From: Pedosphaera sp.
GTDB taxonomy: Bacteria > Verrucomicrobiota > Verrucomicrobiia > Limisphaerales > SXQI01
Direction: 5' to 3'
DNA: 50,245 nt
Assembly (NCBI GenBank): GCA_025359965.1
Contig: JANYDC010000103.1
Span: 1 to 50,245 of the forward strand
Shown here: in pieces, positions 1 to 9,800 of the stretch
How positions within the stretch are numbered: the stretch's first letter is position 1
Layout of the letters: each line of letters starts with the position of its first letter
Notes under the pieces: model-generated
Told to the model about the DNA's origin: nothing
Seen by the model: the letters and a program-made list of their open reading frames with translations, nothing else
The model's database searches: none
Program-made: the position numbers and the translations under genes

Positions 1-3000
1 GTTGGCTCCGTTCATTTCCGCCCGGAACAATTTTACGGTGTCCGTTGTTTTATCCTGAATTCGCAGGAACATGGCTGAACCCACCAGCGGGATGCTGGCG
101 GTGCGATCCGCTGTGGTGAGAAGTTTGGTCCAAGTGGCGGCGCCGATGTCCGTTTTTCCTTCAATCAGGAAGGGGCCATCCCCACCGGTCCAAACTAGGT
201 TCACGCTCGTGGCTGTCTTGGAGATGCTCGTAATGTTAATGGGCAGGGTCACGGGTATCTCAGCACCGACGCCAGCGAGGTTCTTTCCTTTGGTTGAGCG
301 CAGGTAGATCGTGGCGACATCCTGTTCTGTCAAAGCGCGGCGCCAGATGCCTACGTCGTCGACGAGCCCTTCGAGAGAGGAAGACCCGCCATCCGTGTAC
401 GTGCCACGGCCGTCCTGGCCGATATTCACTGCGTATCCTTCCAGGTCGTCGGTGTCGATCGTGCCTGTCGTCGCCATCGCGACGGAAGCCAATGGGGTGC
501 CATCCACATAGGAAACGACGTTGCCGGTCCGCTTCACGCTGACCACCACGTTGTGCCATTGACCGTCCTTCAACTGAATGGTGGGTTTGCTTTCAAACTT
601 GGTGCCGCCTGTTCCCGTGATGTTCACACGGAAGTTGCTGCCGCTCTGACTGAACACACCCCAACCCTTGTTGCCGCTGCTGTCCCAGTTCTTATTGGAG
701 ATAAAGGGATGATCATCAGTTTGGCTACTATATTTCACCCACATCGCGATACTAAAGTCGGCGGAGTCGCCGAATTTTAGGTCGCTCGGATATCCCAGAG
801 TGGCGTAACTTGCGATGGAGCCATCAGTGGTAGATTTGATATGCAGCGCCTGACCGAACTTGCCTTCTTGGAAGTCGGGGGTGCCGGCTGCAGTTGCATC
901 GTTAGTCCGGCCTGAAGAGTCCTTGTAGTCGCCATCGAAGGTGTAGTGACCCACCAGTCCCACGGTAACGGCGTCAGTCGTGATGTCATAACCTGAGGCG
1001 GCTTTGAGGTAAATACCGCCGACTTCGTCAGCGGTCAGCGCACGGCGCCAGATGCCCACGTCATCGACCAGGCCTTCGAGGGAGGATGAGCCACCGTCGG
1101 TGTAGGTGCCGCGGCCGTCCTGGCCTATGTTCACTGCGTAGCCGACTAGGTCGTCGGTGTCGATCGTGCCTGTCGTTGCCATCGCCACGGAACCCACTTG
1201 GGCGCCATCCACGTAGGAAACGACGTTGCCGGTCCGCTTCACGCTGACCACCACGTTGTGCCATTGACCGTCTTTCAACTGAATGGTGGGTTTGCTTTCA
1301 AACTTGGTGCCGCCTGTTCCGGTGATGTTTACACGGAAGTTGCTGCCACTCTGGCTGAACACGCCCCAACCCTTGTTACCGCTGCTGTCCCAGTTCTTAT
1401 TGGAGATAAAGGGATGGTCGTCGGTCTGGCTGCTGTACTGCACCCACATGGACACAGTGAAGTCAGTGGCATCCCCGAACTTCAGATCAGCGGGGTAACC
1501 CAAACTTGCATAGTTGGCGGTCAATCCGTCGGCAGTGGATTTGATATGTAGAGCCTGGCCGAATTTGCCAGCTTGGAAGTCAGGGGTTCCTTTTGCGGTT
1601 GCGTTGTTGCCTCGGCCGGAGTTGTCGGTGTAGTCACCGTTAAAGGCCAGGTGAACGACCAAGTCGGTTTTCAAGTCCACATCCGCAGAAACCACGGTGA
1701 CGTTAATGTCGCTGCTGCTGGCCACGCCCGCATCGTTGCGAATGACCACGGTGTACTTGCCGGCGTTGGTGCTATTAAGCGACGCAAACACAAGATTCGT
1801 ACCGTTGGCTCCTGCGATATCGACACCATTGTAGGTCCATTGATAGGTGAGGGGCGCGGTGCCTGTGGCCGCAACCGACAGTTCGACTGATTGGCCGGGA
1901 GTCCCGACCACACCGGAGCTGACGGTCGTGATTTTCGGAGCCACCAGAATGGGAGTGGTGATGCTGTAGACGCCCAGATTGTCGATGCCGAAGTACCAGC
2001 TGCCGGTGCCGCCTTGGGCGAAACGGAAACGGACGGTTTTTTGATTGTCGGCCTGGGGAATGGGGAACAGTTCAACGCGTTTGCTTTCGACAGAGTCGTC
2101 ATTAACACGACCGCTAATGTAAGGGCCTAGGTTGACCCAGGTATTGCTGGCGGCGCCCACGAAAGCACCATAGGTTCGGTCGCCATCCGGATTGAGAGGA
2201 TCGGCAGCAGTGTCGGAGTTGACCTTGGTGAACGTTGCGTACGCATCAGGTTTGCCGTCTACATCATTCACGATATCAACGGTGTCGATCATGTAAACAA
2301 TGGGCAGCCAAGTTGTGCCGCCATCGATTGAGTACTCGGTCGAACCAAAGCTGTCCTGGTTCTGTTCGTACATGGAGAAGTAGCTGACGAACAAGTTGGT
2401 CTTTCCAGTCAGATCATAGTCCTTGGTGAACATATATTGGACCTGGCTGCCGCCGCGTGTGTCGGACTCGGCATACATGAATTTGTTCGAAACAATGCCA
2501 TCAATGGGCTGACCGTTAACGAACTGAGCCGGGAAACGGACGCGGTCTCCGCCAGACCAACGGCCAGCGGCTCCGATGGCGAGCACACGGTCCTTGGTGA
2601 TCAAAACCCAGTTGTCATACAAAGTGGAGCCAGGGATATCGAGGGGGTCATCAGGGCTGGTGTCTTCGATGCCGGGTGTGCTGTAGTTTTCCACAGTCCA
2701 ACCTGCGGGCAGGCTGCCTTCGGTGAGGCTTTCGAAGTCTTCGTAATAGATTGGTGCGGGCAGCACGATGTTGCCAAAGTTTGCAATGGTAAAAGAATAT
2801 GAGTTGCTGCGGACGTTGGCCGGGCTGGTGTTGTCAGCAAAGACCAAGCCTACGGTGTGTTTGGTCAGGCCTTTCAGCAGCCCGGGCGGGTCATAGGAAA
2901 CAGTGGTGCCAGCTGCAGCTTTGCTGATGGAGGCCGACACCAAGACATTGTCGAAGTAGAGCTTAACGCTGTTGGTGTCCAATTTGGCGGTGCTGCCGTC

Positions 3001-3861
3001 CACGATTCGTGCGTTCACGATTGCGGCGGGAGAGATGCCCACTGCATCCGCTCCCGGAGCGAGCAGATCAATCACGAGGGGTGACCCGCCGGAAATCTTT
3101 CGATAAGCCAGAATGCCGCCCTCTGCATTAACTGCGGTTTTAATTGTGGCGTCGTTGGTGTCCGCTGTGGACCAATTGAGATCGTATCCGCCGCCGCCTT
3201 CCTCATAGATGAGCCGGAAGGAATAAGCTCCCAGTTGGGAGACGTGGAATTGGAAAACGGTGTCGCTCGCTCCGCGGCCGCCCTCGTAAGTGCCGAGCAC
3301 AATGGAAGTGGCTTGATCGCGGGCGTCAGGCCCCACTTTGACCTGAAAACCATCGTCGCTGTTCACGACCATGGAATACAAGCCAGGTTCCAGAACCAAG
3401 TAGGTCAGCGCCTCAACCGCGAAGCTGTCGCCATTGTTGAAGGAAGCTGGATCGGTAATGTCCGCCAGAGGATCGCTCAAGCCCGGAATCCCAGGGAACG
3501 TTCCAGAGTGGTAATCAATGACTGCGGTTTCAAAGTAAGTTCCATCCGGGTTGAACTTCGGAGTGACCCCGTCATCCATCAACTGGTTCAGGTTAGCCAC
3601 GTTGGTGTAGAGGACACCGGTAAGCTCATTGGCTAGAACCCCTGCCAACTGGGCTTCAGTCCGCGCTGTTGAGTTGGGAAGTTCCCCGGCAGTCTTGTCC
3701 GCTTGGACAACACGCACCACAAACCCGGGCGCGGTCGTGTCTATCAGGTTGGTGGGGTAGGCAAAGCTCGCGGGGATTTCCACGACTTGTGCTTGGGCTA
3801 GGGTTCCAGCGGCGATGAGCATCGCGGCCGAACCCAGTAGACGTTTAGTGTAGTCGATCAT
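1..3861 (-). CDS. Giant secreted LamG/Ig/PA14-like protein, 3' end outside window
   Basis: The frame is open from an ATG at 3861 to the window edge, giving 1287 codons without a stop. Residues 1 to about 24 form a signal peptide ending around AQAQ. Residues about 140-230 look like a PA14-type module (LxPGLYSMVVNSDDG followed by an FRLIYEEGGGGYDLNW-like strand). Residues about 640-725 form an Ig-like domain with the Q-W and G-x-Y-x-V core. Two concanavalin-like LamG domains follow (about 734-947 and 967-1184), each ending in an LVDDVGIWRRALT-type motif. The last residues seen look like the start of another beta-sandwich. It is third in an operon after a prepilin-like protein and a lipoprotein, 44 bases behind the latter. 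A surface adhesin or polysaccharide-binding role is an inference; no catalytic motif was seen. Confidence 0.88.
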   Translation of the reverse strand, partial: MIDYTKRLLGSAAMLIAAGTLAQAQVVEIPASFAYPTNLIDTTAPGFVVRVVQADKTAGELPNSTARTEAQLAGVLANELTGVLYTNVANLNQLMDDGVTPKFNPDGTYFETAVIDYHSGTFPGIPGLSDPLADITDPASFNNGDSFAVEALTYLVLEPGLYSMVVNSDDGFQVKVGPDARDQATSIVLGTYEGGRGASDTVFQFHVSQLGAYSFRLIYEEGGGGYDLNWSTADTNDATIKTAVNAEGGILAYRKISGGSPLVIDLLAPGADAVGISPAAIVNARIVDGSTAKLDTNSVKLYFDNVLVSASISKAAAGTTVSYDPPGLLKGLTKHTVGLVFADNTSPANVRSNSYSFTIANFGNIVLPAPIYYEDFESLTEGSLPAGWTVENYSTPGIEDTSPDDPLDIPGSTLYDNWVLITKDRVLAIGAAGRWSGGDRVRFPAQFVNGQPIDGIVSNKFMYAESDTRGGSQVQYMFTKDYDLTGKTNLFVSYFSMYEQNQDSFGSTEYSIDGGTTWLPIVYMIDTVDIVNDVDGKPDAYATFTKVNSDTAADPLNPDGDRTYGAFVGAASNTWVNLGPYISGRVNDDSVESKRVELFPIPQADNQKTVRFRFAQGGTGSWYFGIDNLGVYSITTPILVAPKITTVSSGVVGTPGQSVELSVAATGTAPLTYQWTYNGVDIAGANGTNLVFASLNSTNAGKYTVVIRNDAGVASSSDINVTVVSADVDLKTDLVVHLAFNGDYTDNSGRGNNATAKGTPDFQAGKFGQALHIKSTADGLTANYASLGYPADLKFGDATDFTVSMWVQYSSQTDDHPFISNKNWDSSGNKGWGVFSQSGSNFRVNITGTGGTKFESKPTIQLKDGQWHNVVVSVKRTGNVVSYVDGAQVGSVAMATTGTIDTDDLVGYAVNIGQDGRGTYTDGGSSSLEGLVDDVGIWRRALTADEVGGIYLKAASGYDITTDAVTVGLVGHYTFDGDYKDSSGRTNDATAAGTPDFQEGKFGQALHIKSTTDGSIASYATLGYPSDLKFGDSADFSIAMWVKYSSQTDDHPFISNKNWDSSGNKGWGVFSQSGSNFRVNITGTGGTKFESKPTIQLKDGQWHNVVVSVKRTGNVVSYVDGTPLASVAMATTGTIDTDDLEGYAVNIGQDGRGTYTDGGSSSLEGLVDDVGIWRRALTEQDVATIYLRSTKGKNLAGVGAEIPVTLPINITSISKTATSVNLVWTGGDGPFLIEGKTDIGAATWTKLLTTADRTASIPLVGSAMFLRIQDKTTDTVKLFRAEMNGAN
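315..950. repeat. LamG repeat unit, copy 2
   Basis: This stretch matches 1020-1655 at a constant offset of 705 bases (235 codons) with no indels. Its core, about 541-720, differs from the other copy by only scattered, mostly third-position, bases. Confidence 0.85.
1020..1655. repeat. LamG repeat unit, copy 1
   Basis: This is the partner of 315-950, offset by exactly 705 bases. Together they encode the tandem LamG domains of the giant secreted protein. The flanks of the unit diverge more than the core. Confidence 0.85.
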
Positions 3862-3905
3862 TTAATCTTGGGTTGATGTTGTTGAAAGGAAGGGGCGCGG
3901 GAAAA

Positions 3906-4280
3906 TTATTTGGTAAAGCTCTGGATCTGTATGACCTGTTGTGCGGTTGCGTCACCCTTTTGCGCGGCTTGGGTCAGTTTCTCATTAACCAGCAGCAACC
4001 CTTGTGTGGCCACGGATCTCATCTGCGGGGTTATATCCTGACGGGATATGAGTTGTTTCAACGCCCCGAGGGTCGGTGGCAGGTTGTTCTTTTCAAACGA
4101 TGACACGGCATCGGCAACCAACTCTTTTGCTTCGGCGGGAGCTTTTTCGAAAGCTTTTTTCAGTTCTGTGGCGAATGTCTGGTCCTGAAGCGGCGGTGGC
4201 GCCCCTTCTTTGGAACATCCTGCCGCTCCAATGAGAACCATTAGTGCTGCGGCTAGTGGATGGAGGTGAGCTGAGCGCAT
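3906..4280 (-). CDS. Small lipoprotein of unknown function
   Basis: This 124-residue protein begins with a lipoprotein signal: a hydrophobic stretch ending in the lipobox LIGAAGC, with the cysteine at residue 22. The mature part is short, charged and predicted mostly helical (a run of A/E/K-rich heptad-like sequence), with no family I recognise. It starts 3 bases after the stop of the prepilin-like gene and ends 44 bases before the giant LamG gene, so the three are very likely co-transcribed. A role in envelope anchoring or assembly of its neighbours is only an inference from position. Confidence 0.8.
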   Translation of the reverse strand: MRSAHLHPLAAALMVLIGAAGCSKEGAPPPLQDQTFATELKKAFEKAPAEAKELVADAVSSFEKNNLPPTLGALKQLISRQDITPQMRSVATQGLLLVNEKLTQAAQKGDATAQQVIQIQSFTK

Positions 4281-4283
4281 GGC

Positions 4284-5129
4284 TTAAAATTTTGGGGCTG
4301 TTATTGGGCTGTCTCCGGTGTACCAGCGATAATCATACCCCTTCTTGGAGTAGCGAATGCTGGACACGTTGCCAGGAACCCAAAGGGTGGTGCAGCTGGG
4401 ATGTCGGAACCATTCAAACTCCATTTTTCGTTCCGGATACAATGGAGCCAAGTCGTATTTCCATTGTTTAAGACATTCATCCTGGCCATCAAAAAGCCCG
4501 ACCGTGTCTTCCCTTCCTTCCATTTTTTGCTCCGCTGCGTCCTGGGCCAGCACAGTGGTTGTCGGACTTTGGATGCTTGAGATTTTCAGGGCCTTGCCAG
4601 GCTTTTTGTCGGCGGTCCCCGGTGTATGCGGCACCACTATATATTCGTTAATGCCGTAGCTGGCATTGAGCCAGAACTCCGCCTTCCATTTGAGGCCGGT
4701 TTCGCGCCATTCATCCACATGTTTCGCTGAAGGGCAGCGGTAAACCCGTTTCGTGCCTCCAAAATAACGGATGTACGCAATGCCCCAGTAAGCCCTTGGA
4801 TCCCAGGCAGGGAGCATTTTGTCGCTCGAGGGATCAGAGGTCCACCATCCTCCGTTGGGTACGTCGCCCCCCACATTGTAGAAGGTTTCTTTGTTGTCAT
4901 CCGCGTACATCGTGGTGCCGATGGATATTTGACGCAGATTGCTGACGCAAAGCGCTTTGCGTCCTTGCTCCTTGGCCTTGGCAAGCGCGGGCAGCAGCAT
5001 TCCCGCTAAAATGGCGATAATGGCGATAACCACCAGCAGCTCAATCAAGGTGAACCCTTTGTTCCGCTTTAGGGGGTTCCTGTCCACCGGAACCTCGAAT
5101 GAAAAACGTTCAAACTTCATGCGCGACAA
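4284..5129 (-). CDS. Type II pseudopilin-like (prepilin-type N-methylation) protein
   Basis: This 281-residue protein has a leader ending in glycine 25, followed by [18 protein letters not shown], the prepilin peptidase cleavage and methylation signal with Glu at mature position 5. The mature helix runs into [13 protein letters not shown], typical of the very abundant prepilin-like proteins of Verrucomicrobia and Planctomycetes. The globular part is about 220 residues. Near the C-terminus, where such proteins carry H-x9-DG, this one has [13 protein letters not shown]: the spacing from His is kept but DG is replaced by GN. ATG 5120 is an alternative start three codons in. It is first in an operon with a lipoprotein and a LamG protein, suggesting involvement in assembly or export of surface structures. 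Confidence 0.9.
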   Translation of the reverse strand: MSRMKFERFSFEVPVDRNPLKRNKGFTLIELLVVIAIIAILAGMLLPALAKAKEQGRKALCVSNLRQISIGTTMYADDNKETFYNVGGDVPNGGWWTSDPSSDKMLPAWDPRAYWGIAYIRYFGGTKRVYRCPSAKHVDEWRETGLKWKAEFWLNASYGINEYIVVPHTPGTADKKPGKALKISSIQSPTTTVLAQDAAEQKMEGREDTVGLFDGQDECLKQWKYDLAPLYPERKMEFEWFRHPSCTTLWVPGNVSSIRYSKKGYDYRWYTGDSPITAPKF

Positions 5130-5425
5130 AAACCTGACGATAAGTGGAGGACGGGGATGGGCTGCAGTTCGCAGTGACTCGTGTCAACCCAACGGCGCTT
5201 AGTAAGCCGTGTGCTTCGCCATGCAACAATGGCCTCTTTTCGCAACGCCAAGTTCGACGTGCCGTTTTCGTGGCGTAACCCAATCGCCACTTTGGGTGCA
5301 ATGAACCAGTTGGGTCCAAGCCTGCTTCGATGCGTCGAAAATTTTAATAAAACCCGTGCATTTTGAAGAAAAGGTCAAAAAATTCCTGGAACGTATTCGA
5401 TTCCTGCTTGGCTGGGTAATATGGA
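5130..5425. other. Divergent intergenic region
   Basis: About 296 bases separate the prepilin operon (leftward) from the LuxR-type regulator (rightward). It must hold both promoters. An AT-rich stretch lies near 5336-5365. I see no clear -35/-10 pair, tRNA or convincing small gene. Confidence 0.4.
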
Positions 5426-6805
5426 GTGGGCTTGCCTTTCTCAAATGGTGGTGCAATTTTGTCCCGTTGGCAGTGTCCATGCACTGTCCAAGCAATCCGC
5501 CCTATTTGTTTGAAAACCACGAAAAGCCCGTCTGTTGATCCGTTCGACCAGCCCATAAACTGGGAAAAGCGCATTTTTCAAAACTCATACACTCGCGCCG
5601 GCCTCACCCATCGCGGGCGACGCTGGTCGGTCAAATTCCAGCTTTATGGCCGTCGAAAGACATTCTCCCTCCCGGCGAAACTGCGTTCCGAGGCCGCAGA
5701 GCAGGCCCGGTCCCTCCACAACATCCTTCACCTTGCCGGCTGGGATGAGGCTGTTGCCGCGCATCAGTCCCTTGGAGGGCTCGAAATGGGTGAGCCTCGT
5801 CCTGATCGCTTAAGTAAAAGGCCCGCTGACAATTGCAATTATTGGCGGGCCCGGCTTATTCGTCGCAAATATCCAGACCCCCTCGCCAAGGTGTCTGCGG
5901 AGTTGTCAGTGCGAATTGAGCATGGAGTAACCTGTCGGTATTTTCCTTTGGGCAGTTCTGACCCCGAGGCATCCAGCAGGCATGCCCTGGAGATTTATAG
6001 GGACTTGCGGGCGAATGGCTGGGAATCGGTCCTTGCCCGCCGCCGCAATGAATTTACACTCGCGGTATTTTGGCACCACAATCCCGTTGTCTGCACCTAC
6101 ACCACCCTTTATACTCGCGATGGCGAGGTTCCTTCCAGAGGAGGAGGTGATCATCTCAAGACTGGCGCGCGTGTGGGGTTGATCGAGCCGGAAACCCTCA
6201 TTGCCTCCGTGCTTAGTGAATGTGTTTGCCGCCAGCATGGAGTTCGCTGGGTTAGCATTTTTTCAACCGCCGCAGAGGCTCTCGGCGCATTGGGCAACCG
6301 CTCCGTTGATTTGCTTTTGGTGAACCGGTCGCTGCCCGACCTTCCTGCAACCACGTTGTTGCGACAGCTCAAGACCATCCACCCAAACCTGGTTACTTTT
6401 CTTTATGGAATCTGTGAGGACAGCAACCAGATCTTCGCGAGCCTATCCGGAGTCATTTCCGGGTACTTCCTTCAGCGGCGCCAGCCCGACAATCTATTTT
6501 CACCCATTCAATCCGCCATGCGGCCCGAGGCGTTCTCACCCCGTCTGATTCCAAACTCTGTCCGCGATTATTTTCAAGGCCACTTTGATGCCCCCGCTCA
6601 ACCCGATGACCACGATTGGCTTGAACAACTTACGGGACGCGAGCAGCAAATTCTCAATTGCGTCGCCAAAGGCTACCCCGACAAGGAGATCAGCCACATT
6701 CTTGGCATTAGCGTTTGGACCGTGCACAACCATCTCAAACACATTTATGAAAAACTCAACGTTCACACTCGCACCGAGGCGGTTGTCAGATCCCTTCAAA
6801 AATGA
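5426..6805 (+). CDS. LuxR/NarL-type regulator with degenerate receiver and N-terminal repeats
   Basis: The reading frame encodes 459 residues; the true start may lie up to about 50 codons downstream, since the first residues look unstructured. Two related segments of about 45 residues follow (roughly 65-110 and 165-210). Both have a short beta-rich part, an alpha helix and a GW motif (LAGWDEA and RANGWES), like the arm-binding N-terminal domains of phage integrases. Residues about 247-365 form a receiver-like domain starting LIEPE, but the phospho-acceptor Asp is replaced by Asn300 (LLLVNRSLPD), and the usual C-terminal Lys is not evident. Residues about 400-455 are a clear LuxR helix-turn-helix (LTGREQQILNCVAKGYPDKE, then TVHNHLKHIYEKL). 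It probably binds DNA without phosphorylation control. It stands alone, divergent from the prepilin operon. Confidence 0.85.
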   Translation: MGLPFSNGGAILSRWQCPCTVQAIRPICLKTTKSPSVDPFDQPINWEKRIFQNSYTRAGLTHRGRRWSVKFQLYGRRKTFSLPAKLRSEAAEQARSLHNILHLAGWDEAVAAHQSLGGLEMGEPRPDRLSKRPADNCNYWRARLIRRKYPDPLAKVSAELSVRIEHGVTCRYFPLGSSDPEASSRHALEIYRDLRANGWESVLARRRNEFTLAVFWHHNPVVCTYTTLYTRDGEVPSRGGGDHLKTGARVGLIEPETLIASVLSECVCRQHGVRWVSIFSTAAEALGALGNRSVDLLLVNRSLPDLPATTLLRQLKTIHPNLVTFLYGICEDSNQIFASLSGVISGYFLQRRQPDNLFSPIQSAMRPEAFSPRLIPNSVRDYFQGHFDAPAQPDDHDWLEQLTGREQQILNCVAKGYPDKEISHILGISVWTVHNHLKHIYEKLNVHTRTEAVVRSLQK

Positions 6806-6877
6806 GGAGCCGTGATTTCGGCAGCGTCCGAAACACCAGGCGTCAACGCGGCATATCCCGGGATGTGGCTTGCTGGA

Positions 6878-9800
6878 TCAGTGAAACTGGGATGGTGTTA
6901 CGATCCGATAATAACGCGTGGCCTGGGCGTTCGCGGCGTCCTCAACCTTGACTGCACTTGTTTGGGTGGGCCGCAGCTCGGTCAGAACGTTCCATGGCCC
7001 CGTGGCTGACTCTGAAAATTCCATTGAGTAGGATCTTCCTGCCACAACCGTGACCTGGATCGTAAAGGCGGCTCCTTCCAATGGCTCCGCCATAAGTCCC
7101 AGGAAACTCTGCGAGTTGCGTGGGTCGGTGCCGGCCAGGTGTTCAGACCGGTTGTCCATCCCATCGCCATCGGGGTCAGCGGTTCCGCCGCTCACGCTGG
7201 GATTAAGTAATTCAGACGCCGTAAAATGGTTGGGCAGCCAATCACCGTAGGTTATTTCTGGCTCCACAGTCATTATTAAATCATCAAATCCAATGAGCTC
7301 CCCATCGTAAGCAGAGAGTCTGAGGGTATAGCGGCCGGGAGCCGAGAATCGGACGTAGGTCTGTAAGCTGGCTGGTGTCTGAAAGTCCACGGGTGCCGGA
7401 CCGTCCAATTCGCTCCAGAGATTGGTCACGATCGAAACCAGACCATCGTCTGTGACGAAACCGTTTAGGAATCCATCCGAGGGCAGGGCAATGGTCAGAT
7501 CGCCGCCTGCCGCGACGCTAGGCGGCTGGTTCGAGGCAACAACCTGGGAGACCAACTCAAAATCAAAGCTGATATCCGAACTGTTCCCTACTGACTGATG
7601 AACCTCCACCGCGATGACGTTGGTCCCCGGGTGCAAGGTGGATGCATCGATGCCCTGCTCATTCCATGCGGACTCATCCGCACCGCCAATTGTGGCGCTC
7701 GCGGCTGTAGTGAAGGTGATCAAGGTCTCCGGCATGTTGCTGCGCCAGACTTCCCGCCCGTTGATGTAAACAATGGCCCCGTCATCCCGCACCAAACGGG
7801 CTGTTGCTGTGGCAATCTGGGTGCCAGGCGGGATGACCATTGCGTGGCGGAAATAGGTCGTCCAGAACTTGGCGTTTGCGTCCGGACCAAATCCAACCTT
7901 TGTGGCTTCATCCCCATCGCCATACCCCAGTTGGGCTGGGCCGGACAGCCATGCGGAATCCGCAAAACCAGGAGCAGTCCAAGCGGTTCCCAAATCCGTG
8001 CCCTTGTCCCAGTACTTCCAAACAGCACCGGCGGTGACTAGTTTAAGGTCGCCAAGTGGCCGACTGATCGAAATGGATAGGTCCGAATGGGCTTCAGCTT
8101 CGCCATCGCTAACCGTCAGCCGCAGAAGATAGGTGCCGACGCCAGGAAGTTGCACAGTGGACGTCGGTGCAATAGAACTGCCGAACGTCACTGCTCCCGG
8201 CCCGGTAATCTGTGTCCAACGATACGTCAACCCCCCCGGTGGATTGGGGAGACCATCGTCCGAGGCGGTTCCTGCGACGTTCACGGTGAAAGGATATGTA
8301 GAGGATACAATATCCTGAACCGGGCTTGTTTGGACTTTGGGCGGACGGTTGCCATCATTCTCAAAACCCGGCGAGGCCGCCCCCGGGCTGGCGCGCCAGT
8401 TTCCTGCGTCATTGCCATAGGCTCCTACGGAGATTTTTTCGAGAGAAGGACCGAATCCTGCGGCATTGGTGGGCCAGGGCGATTTGTCATTGTAACGAAC
8501 GGCGTCCACTTGCACGTAGGGGATGAACACGACTCCATTAGTATCAATGTCTGCTTGATCAGGTCTTAGGATTCGGATCAATTCCCCGCTGTCCTGAAGT
8601 GTCCCACGATATGGTCCAAACACCGGCACCGACTCTGGGATTGAGTTGCGCGAGCGAAAGCCTGCCGGGTCGCTGCTGGTCAGCACCAATAATCCGTGCG
8701 CTGGCAGTATTGCATCGGCGGGGAACTCAAAATCCAAGCCCTCAACACGCCAGTGGTTGGTGGGGGCTGCTGGATCGTATAGGTTGATTGGCGAATCGGT
8801 TAGGTTCTTCAATTCGATGAATTCATCTTCCCCCGCCGCTGGTTGGTAGCGGATTTCGTTGATGATTACGGAGCCGATTTTCGGCCCTGAGTTTGAAGTG
8901 CCCAAGGTGAGCGTTTTCTGCGGGGGATATTGAATCTCGCCCACACTGTTGGTGTAACGGCCGAACGAAACCCCGTTCTCAGCGGCGGGGAAGCTGAATC
9001 CGTCGCTGTAACCGGTAAGTTCGCCCAAGGCGTCTGCTGAGTAGAGGTAAACTTCGTCGCCATGTGAGCTGAAGGTGAATGCATTGGTCCCGGAGGCAGC
9101 GGTGTTGAATTGCGACTCATCGAACAAAAGGTATCCCCTTGCAGGTACGAGCGAACCGGGTGGCAGCTTGAACTTTCTGGGTTGCTTCCGGTCATCCGTC
9201 AGATACCAGCCACCAATATCCGCCGCCTCGCTGCCCGGGTTGAAGAGTTCGACCGTGTCAACTTGCGGAAGGTCAGTATGGCTGAGGAGTTCGTTGACCA
9301 GAATCAAAGGCAGGTTTGGATTGGGATCGTCCGCTCCAGGCGATCCGCCGACATTGCTGCTGGCGCGCCAATTTTGAGGGGCATTCGCATCGGTGTTCAG
9401 ATTTGGGTTGATTGGCACCAGGGAAAATCCACCCCCGTCGGCCGCCACCGGCCACGGTGCCTGGTCAGTAAAAGAAACTTTGGTGATCAATGTCCCCACC
9501 GCATGGCGCACCTCAATCGTGTCCCCTGTGTTTGCCAGGTTATTGGTGTAAACACCGGCGATGCTTACGCCGGGATGAAGGTTGGTAAATGCTGCGGCGT
9601 CGCTTACCAAGACGGCGAATGCGCCCGGGGACAGCCTGGTCCCATTTGGGAAACGGTAATAAATGCCGTTGGTGACTATGACGCCGCTCAGATCCAATTC
9701 GGCGGTGCCAATATTTTTGAGTTCAATGTACTCCAAGTCGCTTCCATCAAAGCTGCCGGTATCAGGCGGGTGATACATGATCTCAGTAAGGGCGAGGTCG

